The translations under genes were made by a program, and so were the position numbers. A model generated the notes under the pieces. The model ran no database searches and was not told the origin of the DNA. It saw only the letters and a program-made list of their open reading frames with translations. DNA of 13,819 nucleotides from Thermogutta sp. (GTDB taxonomy: Bacteria > Planctomycetota > Planctomycetia > Pirellulales > Thermoguttaceae). The stretch spans positions 1-13,819 of the forward strand of contig NZ_JACIYL010000024.1 of NCBI RefSeq assembly GCF_014359955.1, written 5' to 3'. Below, piece after piece: positions 7,625 through 12,936 of the stretch (the stretch's first letter is position 1; each line of letters begins with the position of its first letter).

Positions 7625-7892
7625 GGATGCGAAGAGCATCCGCTTCCCGCCGGTCGGTCAAACAAAGTCCCGCCCAGGACCGACCCCCTGAGGCACCGCC
7701 TCCGCCCTGGGAGGCTGTCGTGGGTCCGGCGGCCTCCCAGGTCGACGCTCGAAACAAAACCAGGCCGTTGCGAGACACGATGACGGCCGACCCGCCATAG
7801 TGAACACACGAATCCTTAACCCCGATGTGAGACAACCCCTTCCCTGCCGAGAGATGAGGCTGTGATTGCTTGGTCGATGGCAGGGACCATCG
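7625..7892. ncRNA. Hairpin-dense segment, candidate structured RNA (strand unknown)
   Basis: At least six perfect stems occur in 270 bases: GGATGC/GCATCC (7625-7641), GGTCGGTC/GACCGACC (7652-7685), GAGGC/GCCTC (7690-7702), CCTGGGAGGC/GCCTCCCAGG (7706-7741), GGCCGT/ACGGCC (7763-7788) and TCCCTGCC/GGCAGGGA (7841-7886). They are adjacent and do not overlap, as expected of a folded RNA. The segment shows no hallmarks of RNase P RNA, tmRNA, SRP RNA or a tRNA. The call is speculative, since G/C-rich DNA forms some stems by chance. Confidence 0.3.
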
Positions 7893-8140
7893 GAAGGACG
7901 AAAAGCGGAATCCCTCAAGTCACGACAGAAAGGAGGTGATCGGTCCAGCAGAAGAAGCGATGACATCTTCCAACCCAGGGTGTGCCTGAACCTACCTTGA
8001 GAAAGGCCCCCCACGTCTTCAGCGAGGAAGTGCCCTCGCACCCGCCAGGAAGAAGTCCCACCTACCATCCCTCCAAGAAATCCCACCTGAAAGACATTTG
8101 AGCGGTACGCTCACCCTCCCCAAGAAAAAGTGCGCAGCAA

Positions 8141-8162
8141 ATCTAGGGTATTCACCCTAGAT
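8141..8162. promoter_or_regulatory. Operator-like inverted repeat upstream of the secreted protein gene
   Basis: ATCTAGGGT (8141-8149) and ACCCTAGAT (8154-8162) form a perfect 9-base inverted repeat with the 4-base centre ATTC. It lies about 100 bases before the ATG at 8261. The 22-base span and lack of a following T-run suit a dimeric repressor or activator site better than a terminator. The cognate regulator is unknown. Confidence 0.5.
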
Positions 8163-8245
8163 GTCAAGACTGCCGCGAATTTTCCGGAAGCAGCGGTTTT
8201 TGGTCGCGTGAAGTTGCGTCTCGGTATTTGTGGAACCTTCCAGCA

Positions 8246-8252
8246 TAAGGAG
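8246..8252 (+). promoter_or_regulatory. Shine-Dalgarno site of the secreted protein gene
   Basis: TAAGGAG ends 8 bases before the ATG at 8261. It supports this gene over the long antisense open frame covering the same DNA. Confidence 0.75.
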
Positions 8253-8260
8253 TCTGTACC

Positions 8261-9001
8261 ATGACACGTTTCACCACCCTCTCCGTCGTTTGTGTGTGCG
8301 TGTTCGGGATGGTCGCGGCCAAGGCCTTCGGCCAGGCGGCCGCGCCCCAGGCATGGCAGAATGAGACCTACGTCTTTGCCGCGTCCCAGATGGAACTGTC
8401 CAAAGGTCAGGCGGCCCTCATTCAGGCGTATGCAAGTTTTCTCCAGGCCCAGGCCGCCATGGTGAAAGCGCAGGCGGATGCCCAGGTGAGTCTTGCCCAG
8501 GCTCGCAAGGCCCATCTGGAATGCGACGGCATCCAAATCGATAACTCGCTGAAATACGCCAAGACGTACTGGGACCGCAAACAAGCCCGGGATACCTATC
8601 TGGCGCTGCAGAACAAGCCGACCCCCAGCCCGGGCGAAAGCAAGCATCCCGCCCAGCAGACGGCCGCCGTCCAGGTCAAGCCTCATCGGCTCACCCCTGC
8701 GGAACTGGACCCTGTAACCCACACCATTCACTGGCCTGCTGTGCTCCAGGGTGAGCGCTATGCCCAGTACCGAGCGGCCATTGAGGAACTGTTCGCCGCC
8801 CGACAACCCAGCGACCATGGCCCTGCGAGCCCCTTCTACAGCCAGGTCCGCAAGAATGTGGAGATTCTCAGCAGCATGCTGCGAGAGGAGATCACCAGGG
8901 TCAGCCCTGCCGAATACCTGGCCGGCAAGAAATTCCTGGAAGGCCTGCGGAACGAGGCCCTCTACCCGCCGCAAATGAACAACGTGGCCATGAACAACTG
9001 A
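8261..9001 (+). CDS. Secreted coiled-coil planctomycete protein of unknown function
   Basis: The 246-residue protein has a Sec signal peptide (MTRFTTLSVVCVCVFGMVAA, probable cut after AFGQ near residue 25), so it is exported. Residues about 38-85 are rich in Ala, Gln and Leu (LIQAYASFLQAQAAMVKAQADAQ) and look like a long helix or coiled coil. A Pro-rich linker follows, then LTPAELDPVTHTIHWPAVLQ and a helical C-terminal domain ending in AGKKFLEGLRNEA. I recognise this as a pattern found in secreted planctomycete proteins without an assigned function. TAAGGAG sits 8 bases before the ATG. It is the only gene in a 3.6-kb stretch, with an operator-like inverted repeat upstream and a C-rich tract downstream. 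A 287-residue antisense frame is a shadow. Confidence 0.87.
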   Translation: MTRFTTLSVVCVCVFGMVAAKAFGQAAAPQAWQNETYVFAASQMELSKGQAALIQAYASFLQAQAAMVKAQADAQVSLAQARKAHLECDGIQIDNSLKYAKTYWDRKQARDTYLALQNKPTPSPGESKHPAQQTAAVQVKPHRLTPAELDPVTHTIHWPAVLQGERYAQYRAAIEELFAARQPSDHGPASPFYSQVRKNVEILSSMLREEITRVSPAEYLAGKKFLEGLRNEALYPPQMNNVAMNN

Positions 9002-9029
9002 GTCAAGTCAAGAACGATCCCCTGCAACA

Positions 9030-9110
9030 ACAACCTTCCTCAATCCCACCTGTCAATCCCACCTCAATTGCCCACCTGAAAATTCCTGCCTGAGAGATTC
9101 CCACCTTGAG
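9030..9110 (+). terminator. Possible Rho-dependent termination region (C-rich, G-poor)
   Basis: Directly after the stop at 9001 the plus strand is C-rich and G-poor, with CCCACCT at 9045, 9058, 9071 and 9100, the first three 13 bases apart. Regularly spaced YC dinucleotides in unstructured C-rich RNA are what Rho binding sites look like. No intrinsic terminator is visible. The assignment is inferred from composition. Confidence 0.35.
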
Positions 9111-9444
9111 TCAACAGCATCGAAGAGCAAACGACGAGCCTGCCCGATGCAACCTGTGAGATAAGCAACTCAGTCCGACGGTTCGTCCCACCTGACAAAA
9201 AATCCCCAGTGTGATCACCCCGGTTACCTGAAAGACGCCTTGCCGAGTCACTGACGGAAATCATCGGGAGCCCAGAGGAACCGACATCCTCCACGCCACC
9301 AACCGACCGACGCCGCTCCCAGGTTTCACGCGAGATGACTCGACAGGAAGTCAGAAACGGTCAGCCGGGGTGATTTGTTTTCTTGAGGGTGTGCACCGGG
9401 CCGGTTTAGCCGCCCCAACCTCAGCCGACCAGTGTGGTCCGTCT

Positions 9445-9492
9445 TCGGAGGGACGTGCTCGTCACGTCCGCTTGTAAACCCTGGATGATCCA
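9445..9492 (+). repeat. Hairpin repeat family, copy 3 (compensated stem)
   Basis: TCGGAG is followed by GGACGTG/CACGTCC (9451-9457 with 9463-9469, loop CTCGT), a perfect stem in which both arms differ from copy 2 yet still pair. A second short palindrome, TGGATGATCCA, ends at 9492. Confidence 0.8.
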
Positions 9493-9585
9493 CGCCAATT
9501 CATCGGGCACGACGATGGTTCACCGGTGGGGCAATTTATGAGTGACGCTTGCAGGACGTCCACACATGGCCAATCGGTCCCATTT

Positions 9586-9617
9586 TGGTAGGGGCAATTC
9601 ATGAATTGCCCCTACCA
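9586..9617. repeat. 32-base perfect palindrome, short dispersed repeat
   Basis: Bases 9586-9601 (starting TGGTAGGGGCAATTC) are exactly complementary to 9602-9617. It is the perfect version of the 7057-7084 element; a decayed partial copy lies near 9526-9545. It would form a hairpin in RNA from either strand or a cruciform in DNA. Confidence 0.9.
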
Positions 9618-9627
9618 GGGCCGCTGA

Positions 9628-9647
9628 TGTCACGGATGCATGTGACA
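9628..9647. repeat. Short inverted repeat beside the palindrome
   Basis: TGTCAC (9628-9633) pairs with GTGACA (9642-9647) around GGATGCAT. It lies between the 32-base palindrome and the inverted copy of the hairpin repeat, so it may be part of the same composite element. Confidence 0.45.
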
Positions 9648-9649
9648 CT

Positions 9650-9674
9650 GGGCACGACAAGCGTGCCCCTCCGA
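9650..9674 (-). repeat. Hairpin repeat family, copy 4 (inverted, three compensated pairs)
   Basis: On the minus strand TCGGAG (9674-9669) precedes GGGCACG/CGTGCCC with loop CTTGT. Flank, loop and stem length equal those of copy 2, but three stem pairs differ, each compensated on the other arm. Confidence 0.7.
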
Positions 9675-9707
9675 CCTCGTCAAAAAACCTTTGAGGCGGA
9701 ACATCCC

Positions 9708-9756
9708 TCGGAGGGACCTGCTTGTCAGGTCCGCTTACCAACATTCGATAATCGAT
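9708..9756 (+). repeat. Hairpin repeat family, copy 5 (two hairpins)
   Basis: TCGGAG and GGACCTG/CAGGTCC (9714-9720 with 9726-9732, loop CTTGT) are identical to copy 2. The following small palindrome TCGATAATCGA (9745-9755) replaces the TTGGAT/ATCCAA of copy 2 with different but still complementary bases. Confidence 0.8.
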
Positions 9757-9765
9757 TTGGCTCCG

Positions 9766-9866
9766 GCGGGGACTGAAGTCCCGCGCGGAAAGCGGGGCTA
9801 AAGCCTCGCGCTCCATGGAGTGCGGCGATTCATCGCCGCTTTTCGGTGAAGGCTTGAGCCTTCACC
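9766..9866. repeat. Array of four mini-hairpins with two-base centres
   Basis: Four palindromes follow each other in 100 bases: GGGACT-GA-AGTCCC (9769-9782), GCGGGGCT-AA-AGCCTCGC (9792-9809, one G/T pair), GCGGCGAT-TC-ATCGCCGC (9822-9839, perfect) and GGTGAAGGCT-TG-AGCCTTCACC (9845-9866, perfect, ten pairs). All have two-base centres. They resemble REP-like elements and lie 100-200 bases beyond the 3' end of hemG. Confidence 0.85.
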
Positions 9867-9969
9867 ACCTTGGCGTTGATCCGAGCCGAAACGGACTACC
9901 GGTCGCGGTGGAACCCGACCCTCCGGAAAATCGGATCCCACCCCGGCCCTGGGGTAAATCCCCTGCCTG

Positions 9970-11460
9970 TCAGAACGGTGAGGTGCCCAACTCGCGGTCT
10001 TCCCCGGGCAGTCCCAGCACCCGTCCGGCCGCCCGCCAACCACTGCGAATACAATGCGGAATGCCGACGCCGCGATAGGCGTTGCCCGCCAGGGCCAGTC
10101 CCGGCCAGCACGCCAGTCGCTCTTCGATGCGACGGAGTCGTTCGAGATGGCCCACCTCGTACTGCGGCATGGCGGCGGGCCAGCGGAAAAGCCACTCCCG
10201 CACCGGCTGACCCTGGATGCGAAGCAACTTCTCCACTTCCGATCGCAGGAGCGTCCGCAACCGCCCCTCCTCTTCGGCCACCAGGTCGGGTCGCCGTGCT
10301 CCACCGGCAAACACCCGCAGCAGGACGGTTCCCTGGGGAGACAGATGTGGATATTTCTGGCTGCTGAAACTGACCGCCAGAAGAGGACTTCGTTCCACAG
10401 CGGGAATGACGCACCCCGACCCGTCCAACGGATGGCCCACGTCTTCTCGCCGGTAGGCCAGGGCTAGAATCACGCTCCCGGTGTATGTGATACCGGCCAG
10501 TTCCTGGGAAAGCTGTTGATCCAACTGTTCGATGACGCGAGCCGCGGCATACGCGGGGACCGCCAGCACGACCGCATCGCAGGGAAAGGCCTTTCCATTA
10601 TCGAGCGTCACCAGCCAGCCGGAGTCATTTCGGGCAAGCCCTGTGACCTGGGTTCCGAGGCGGAGCGCGTCCTGGGGCAATCGCGCCACAATTTCTTCGA
10701 CAAGCTGTTCCAGTCCGAAGCGGAGCGTGGCAAACATGCTGTACCGGGCGCCACTTTCCCGCGGGGTTTTCGCCCCCGAGTGCCTGCCCGCCTTTCGCGC
10801 CGCTTTTTGTGCCCGCATCGCACGGATCAGGCTGCCATACTTTTTTTCCATTTCTCGAAAGCGGGCAAGCGTGGCAAGGACGCTGAGCCGTTCAGTGTCC
10901 GCACCATAGACGGCGGTGACAAGGGGCTCCACAAGCCGTTCGAAGACCTCCCGCCCCAGCCGCCGTCGTGCGAACGCAGCGAGGCTTTCGTCGCCCTCAT
11001 CCAAACGCGGCGGCAGCACATACTCCATCGCCGCGCGAAGTTTTCCCCACGGAGAAAGGAGCGGCGTGGTGGCCAGCGGCCAAAATTGAGAGGGCGCCAT
11101 CATGAGGAAGCCATCCGGGAGCGGATGCAAGCGGCGTCGCCATACCACGAATGCTCGGCGATGCTCAGGATGCGTGCTCACCAGGTGTTCGCCCAGCTCC
11201 AACTGACGGCACAGGTCCATGGCCCAGGGGAGCGTGGTGATAAAATTGTCCGCGCTGCGTTCCACCTGGAATCCGTCCTCGCGAACCGTCCCCAGCACGC
11301 CCCCCGGCCGGGTCTGCTGATCGAAAATGACCACGTCGGTTTGGGGAGAAAGTTCCCGGATTTTCAGCGCGGCGGCCAGCCCACTGATTCCCGCTCCCAA
11401 AATGGCAACGCGTGACGGCGCCCGATGTTCACAGTGTGTCCGAGGAAAAGGATCAACCAT
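9970..11460 (-). CDS. hemG: Protoporphyrinogen/coproporphyrinogen oxidase, HemG/HemY type
   Basis: The 496-residue flavoprotein belongs to the oxygen-dependent porphyrinogen oxidase family, which oxidises protoporphyrinogen IX (or coproporphyrinogen III) late in haem synthesis, usually at the membrane surface. The N-terminal FAD-binding motif is VAILGAGISGLAAALKI (Gly22, Gly24, Gly27), followed by RPGG at 51-54 and the substrate-domain motif LVEPLVTAVYGADTERLSV. The C-terminal FAD motif LALAGNAYRGVGIPHCIRSG (about 456-474) is characteristic, so the protein is complete and at the normal length. The ATG at 11460 has no clear ribosome binding site but sits at the expected distance from the FAD motif. 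No other haem genes are adjacent. Sequence alone does not decide between the proto- and coproporphyrinogen substrates. Confidence 0.93.
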   Translation of the reverse strand: MVDPFPRTHCEHRAPSRVAILGAGISGLAAALKIRELSPQTDVVIFDQQTRPGGVLGTVREDGFQVERSADNFITTLPWAMDLCRQLELGEHLVSTHPEHRRAFVVWRRRLHPLPDGFLMMAPSQFWPLATTPLLSPWGKLRAAMEYVLPPRLDEGDESLAAFARRRLGREVFERLVEPLVTAVYGADTERLSVLATLARFREMEKKYGSLIRAMRAQKAARKAGRHSGAKTPRESGARYSMFATLRFGLEQLVEEIVARLPQDALRLGTQVTGLARNDSGWLVTLDNGKAFPCDAVVLAVPAYAAARVIEQLDQQLSQELAGITYTGSVILALAYRREDVGHPLDGSGCVIPAVERSPLLAVSFSSQKYPHLSPQGTVLLRVFAGGARRPDLVAEEEGRLRTLLRSEVEKLLRIQGQPVREWLFRWPAAMPQYEVGHLERLRRIEERLACWPGLALAGNAYRGVGIPHCIRSGWRAAGRVLGLPGEDRELGTSPF

Positions 11461-11560
11461 GATAGCGAAGGAAACTCTGGCAGGTATCGGTTTTTAGGCG
11501 ATGTGAATCTTTATACCATAGTCCATGTTTTCAGGAATTTTTTTCGCGTGTACCGTGAAA

Positions 11561-11592
11561 GATGGACGGCGTCGCTCGATGAGCGATCCATC
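11561..11592 (+). promoter_or_regulatory. Two-part hairpin in the leader of the GH28-like gene
   Basis: The inner stem TCGCTC/GAGCGA (11572-11577 with 11581-11586, loop GAT) is enclosed by GATGGA/TCCATC (11561-11566 with 11587-11592), with a five-base bulge on the 5' side. It ends 32 bases before the ATG, upstream of the ribosome binding site. There is no T-run, so a leader-stability or protein-binding element is more likely than a terminator. Confidence 0.45.
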
Positions 11593-11611
11593 CACCTCGG
11601 CACTTGTGCGG

Positions 11612-11618
11612 AAAGGAG
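11612..11618 (+). promoter_or_regulatory. Shine-Dalgarno site deciding the GH28-like start
   Basis: AAAGGAG lies 6 bases before the ATG at 11625. It falls inside the reading frame opened by an earlier ATG at 11604, so the later ATG is the likely start. Confidence 0.8.
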
Positions 11619-11624
11619 CCTCCC

Positions 11625-12926
11625 ATGGTCCTTCAGCATCATTTTACGTGGCAAGTCCTGTTTGGGTTGACGACGGCAGCGGCCCTTGGATGTTTTGGCG
11701 GTAGCGCAGTCATGGCACAGGAAAAGGACACCTATTTGGTGACGGAGTTTGGAGCGACCGCGGACGATGACGTTCTGGACACACAGGCCTTTCAAAAGGC
11801 CATCGATGCCGCGGCCAGGCATGGTGGCACGGTTCGCGTTCCCAGAGGCCGATTCATCACCGGCCGTCTCCAATTGCCATCCGGCGTGCGATTGCTTCTG
11901 GAAGAAGGCGCCGTCCTCCAGGGCAGTCCCAATTTTCGAGATTACGGTCAGGGACGTTGGACGGATTCGCTTCTGTTCGCGGAAAATGCGGAGCATATCA
12001 CCATCGAAGGTCCCGGCACGATTGACGGAGCGGACTGCGAAATTCCCGGCGGAGAGGAGGGTTTCCGTGGCCCGCATGCCATCCGTTTCGTCCGCTGCCG
12101 GAATGTCACGATCCGTGACGTGACGATCACCCGGGCGGGCAATTACGCGGTGCTGTGTAACGATTCGGAAGATTTTTCAATCAGCGGCGTCAAGTTTCGT
12201 GGCGGACACGATGGCGTTCACGCCCAGGCATGCCAGCGGTTTCGGATCCTGGATTGCGATTTCCGGACAGGCGACGACTGCCTGGCCGGGTGTGACAATG
12301 TGGACTTCGAGGTCGCCCGGTGCCTGATCAATTCCTCCTGCAACGGTTTTCGTCTGGGATGCGTGCACCTGCGGGTTCATGACTGTCGCTTCTGGGGGCC
12401 GGGAGAGTATCCCCATCGCATCACGATCAAAAAGGGCCAGCCCCGCACGAACATGTTGTCGGCGTTCGTTCATTTCGCCCCGACCGATCGCCATCCCAAG
12501 CTGCCCAGCGATGACTGGCTCATCCAGAACTGCACAATGGACACCGTCGATGCCGTCTATCTGTACGATTTTGAAAAAGGTGTGTGGCAGACCGGCCAAC
12601 CGGCCAAGCGGCTGGTGTTTGAAAACATTCGTGCCCAAAGTATTGCTCGTCCCGTTCGCGTTTTGGGCGATAAAGACCGTCAGTTCGACCTCACTCTGAG
12701 AAACGTCTCAATCGCCCTGAGAGACGATCGAGCCGATCAGCCGGTCCTCGATATCGCGCGGTTCGGACGGCTTACTCTGGAAAACGTGGTGCTTCAAAAC
12801 AGCGGCAAACAACCAGTCCTCCGGGCACGGGACGGTCGGGAGATTCATCTCCACCACGTGGAAGCCAAACCGACGAATCCCCAGCCGTTCTTGTGGACGA
12901 ACGTGGAAAAAGTCTCGCAGGATTAA
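11625..12926 (+). CDS. Secreted GH28-like (polygalacturonase-related) beta-helix protein
   Basis: The 433-residue protein has an N-terminal export signal (hydrophobic residues about 10-30, probable cut after VMA). The pectate-lyase-3/GH28 opening follows: VTEFGATADDDVLDTQAFQKAIDAA, then GGTVRVPRGRFITG. The body is a right-handed parallel beta-helix with repeated strand motifs such as VTIRDVTITRAGNYAV. GH28 acid residues appear to be kept as GGHDGVH (Asp196) and TGDDC (Asp217, Asp218). The GHG motif that normally supplies the catalytic His reads SSCNGFRLG (237-245), with Asn240 in its place, and no RIK motif is clear. It therefore resembles a GH28-related subgroup and probably acts on an uronic-acid or other polysaccharide outside the cytoplasm. 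The stop is 10 bases from the convergent radical SAM gene. Confidence 0.88.
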   Translation: MVLQHHFTWQVLFGLTTAAALGCFGGSAVMAQEKDTYLVTEFGATADDDVLDTQAFQKAIDAAARHGGTVRVPRGRFITGRLQLPSGVRLLLEEGAVLQGSPNFRDYGQGRWTDSLLFAENAEHITIEGPGTIDGADCEIPGGEEGFRGPHAIRFVRCRNVTIRDVTITRAGNYAVLCNDSEDFSISGVKFRGGHDGVHAQACQRFRILDCDFRTGDDCLAGCDNVDFEVARCLINSSCNGFRLGCVHLRVHDCRFWGPGEYPHRITIKKGQPRTNMLSAFVHFAPTDRHPKLPSDDWLIQNCTMDTVDAVYLYDFEKGVWQTGQPAKRLVFENIRAQSIARPVRVLGDKDRQFDLTLRNVSIALRDDRADQPVLDIARFGRLTLENVVLQNSGKQPVLRARDGREIHLHHVEAKPTNPQPFLWTNVEKVSQD

Positions 12927-12936
12927 CGAGCGCTTC

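Larger units (their letters stand above)
6360..8260. other. Long non-coding region with repeats and hairpins
   Basis: About 1.9 kb lies between the sigma factor and the secreted protein gene without a credible coding region. Open frames here have no family features, lack ribosome binding sites or run through repeats. The first 600 bases show little beyond an AGGTGGG motif at 6627. Palindromic repeats occupy 6957-7084. From about 7100 onward the plus strand is rich in A and C and poor in T, with strong hairpins between 7625 and 7892, several CCCACCT motifs, and an operator-like inverted repeat at 8141-8162. It may hold an untranslated RNA or be decayed DNA. Confidence 0.6.
9002..9969. other. 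Non-coding region with a C-rich tract and a repeat cluster
   Basis: Nearly 1 kb between the secreted protein gene and the end of hemG has no credible coding region. The first 300 bases are C-rich, with CCCACCT motifs partly at 13-base intervals. From 9445 to 9866 the sequence is packed with palindromic repeats of several types. The last 100 bases before hemG show nothing recognisable. Confidence 0.65.
11461..11624. promoter_or_regulatory. Divergent promoter region between hemG and the GH28-like gene
   Basis: The 164 bases between the two divergent starts must contain promoters for both. The middle (11505-11550) is A/T-rich, including TTTATACCATA, but no convincing -35/-10 pair could be fixed on either strand. 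Confidence 0.4.

Noticed and set aside
7043..7639. Minus-strand open frame of 198 codons
   Set aside because: It reads through the palindromic repeat (giving GAIHELPLP at its end) and the hairpin region, has no family features, and has no ribosome binding site.
7620..7900. Known housekeeping RNA (RNase P RNA, tmRNA, SRP RNA) or tRNA
   Set aside because: None of the conserved core motifs of these RNAs could be found on either strand.
8111..8974. Minus-strand open frame of 287 codons antisense to the secreted protein gene
   Set aside because: The plus-strand gene has a signal peptide, a good Shine-Dalgarno site and a family pattern; the antisense product has none of these.
9445..9866. CRISPR array
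   Set aside because: The repeats are irregularly spaced, of several types and in both orientations, with no constant spacer length and no cas genes.
10516..11415. Plus-strand open frame of 299 codons opposite hemG
   Set aside because: It is an antisense shadow of a complete porphyrinogen oxidase gene.
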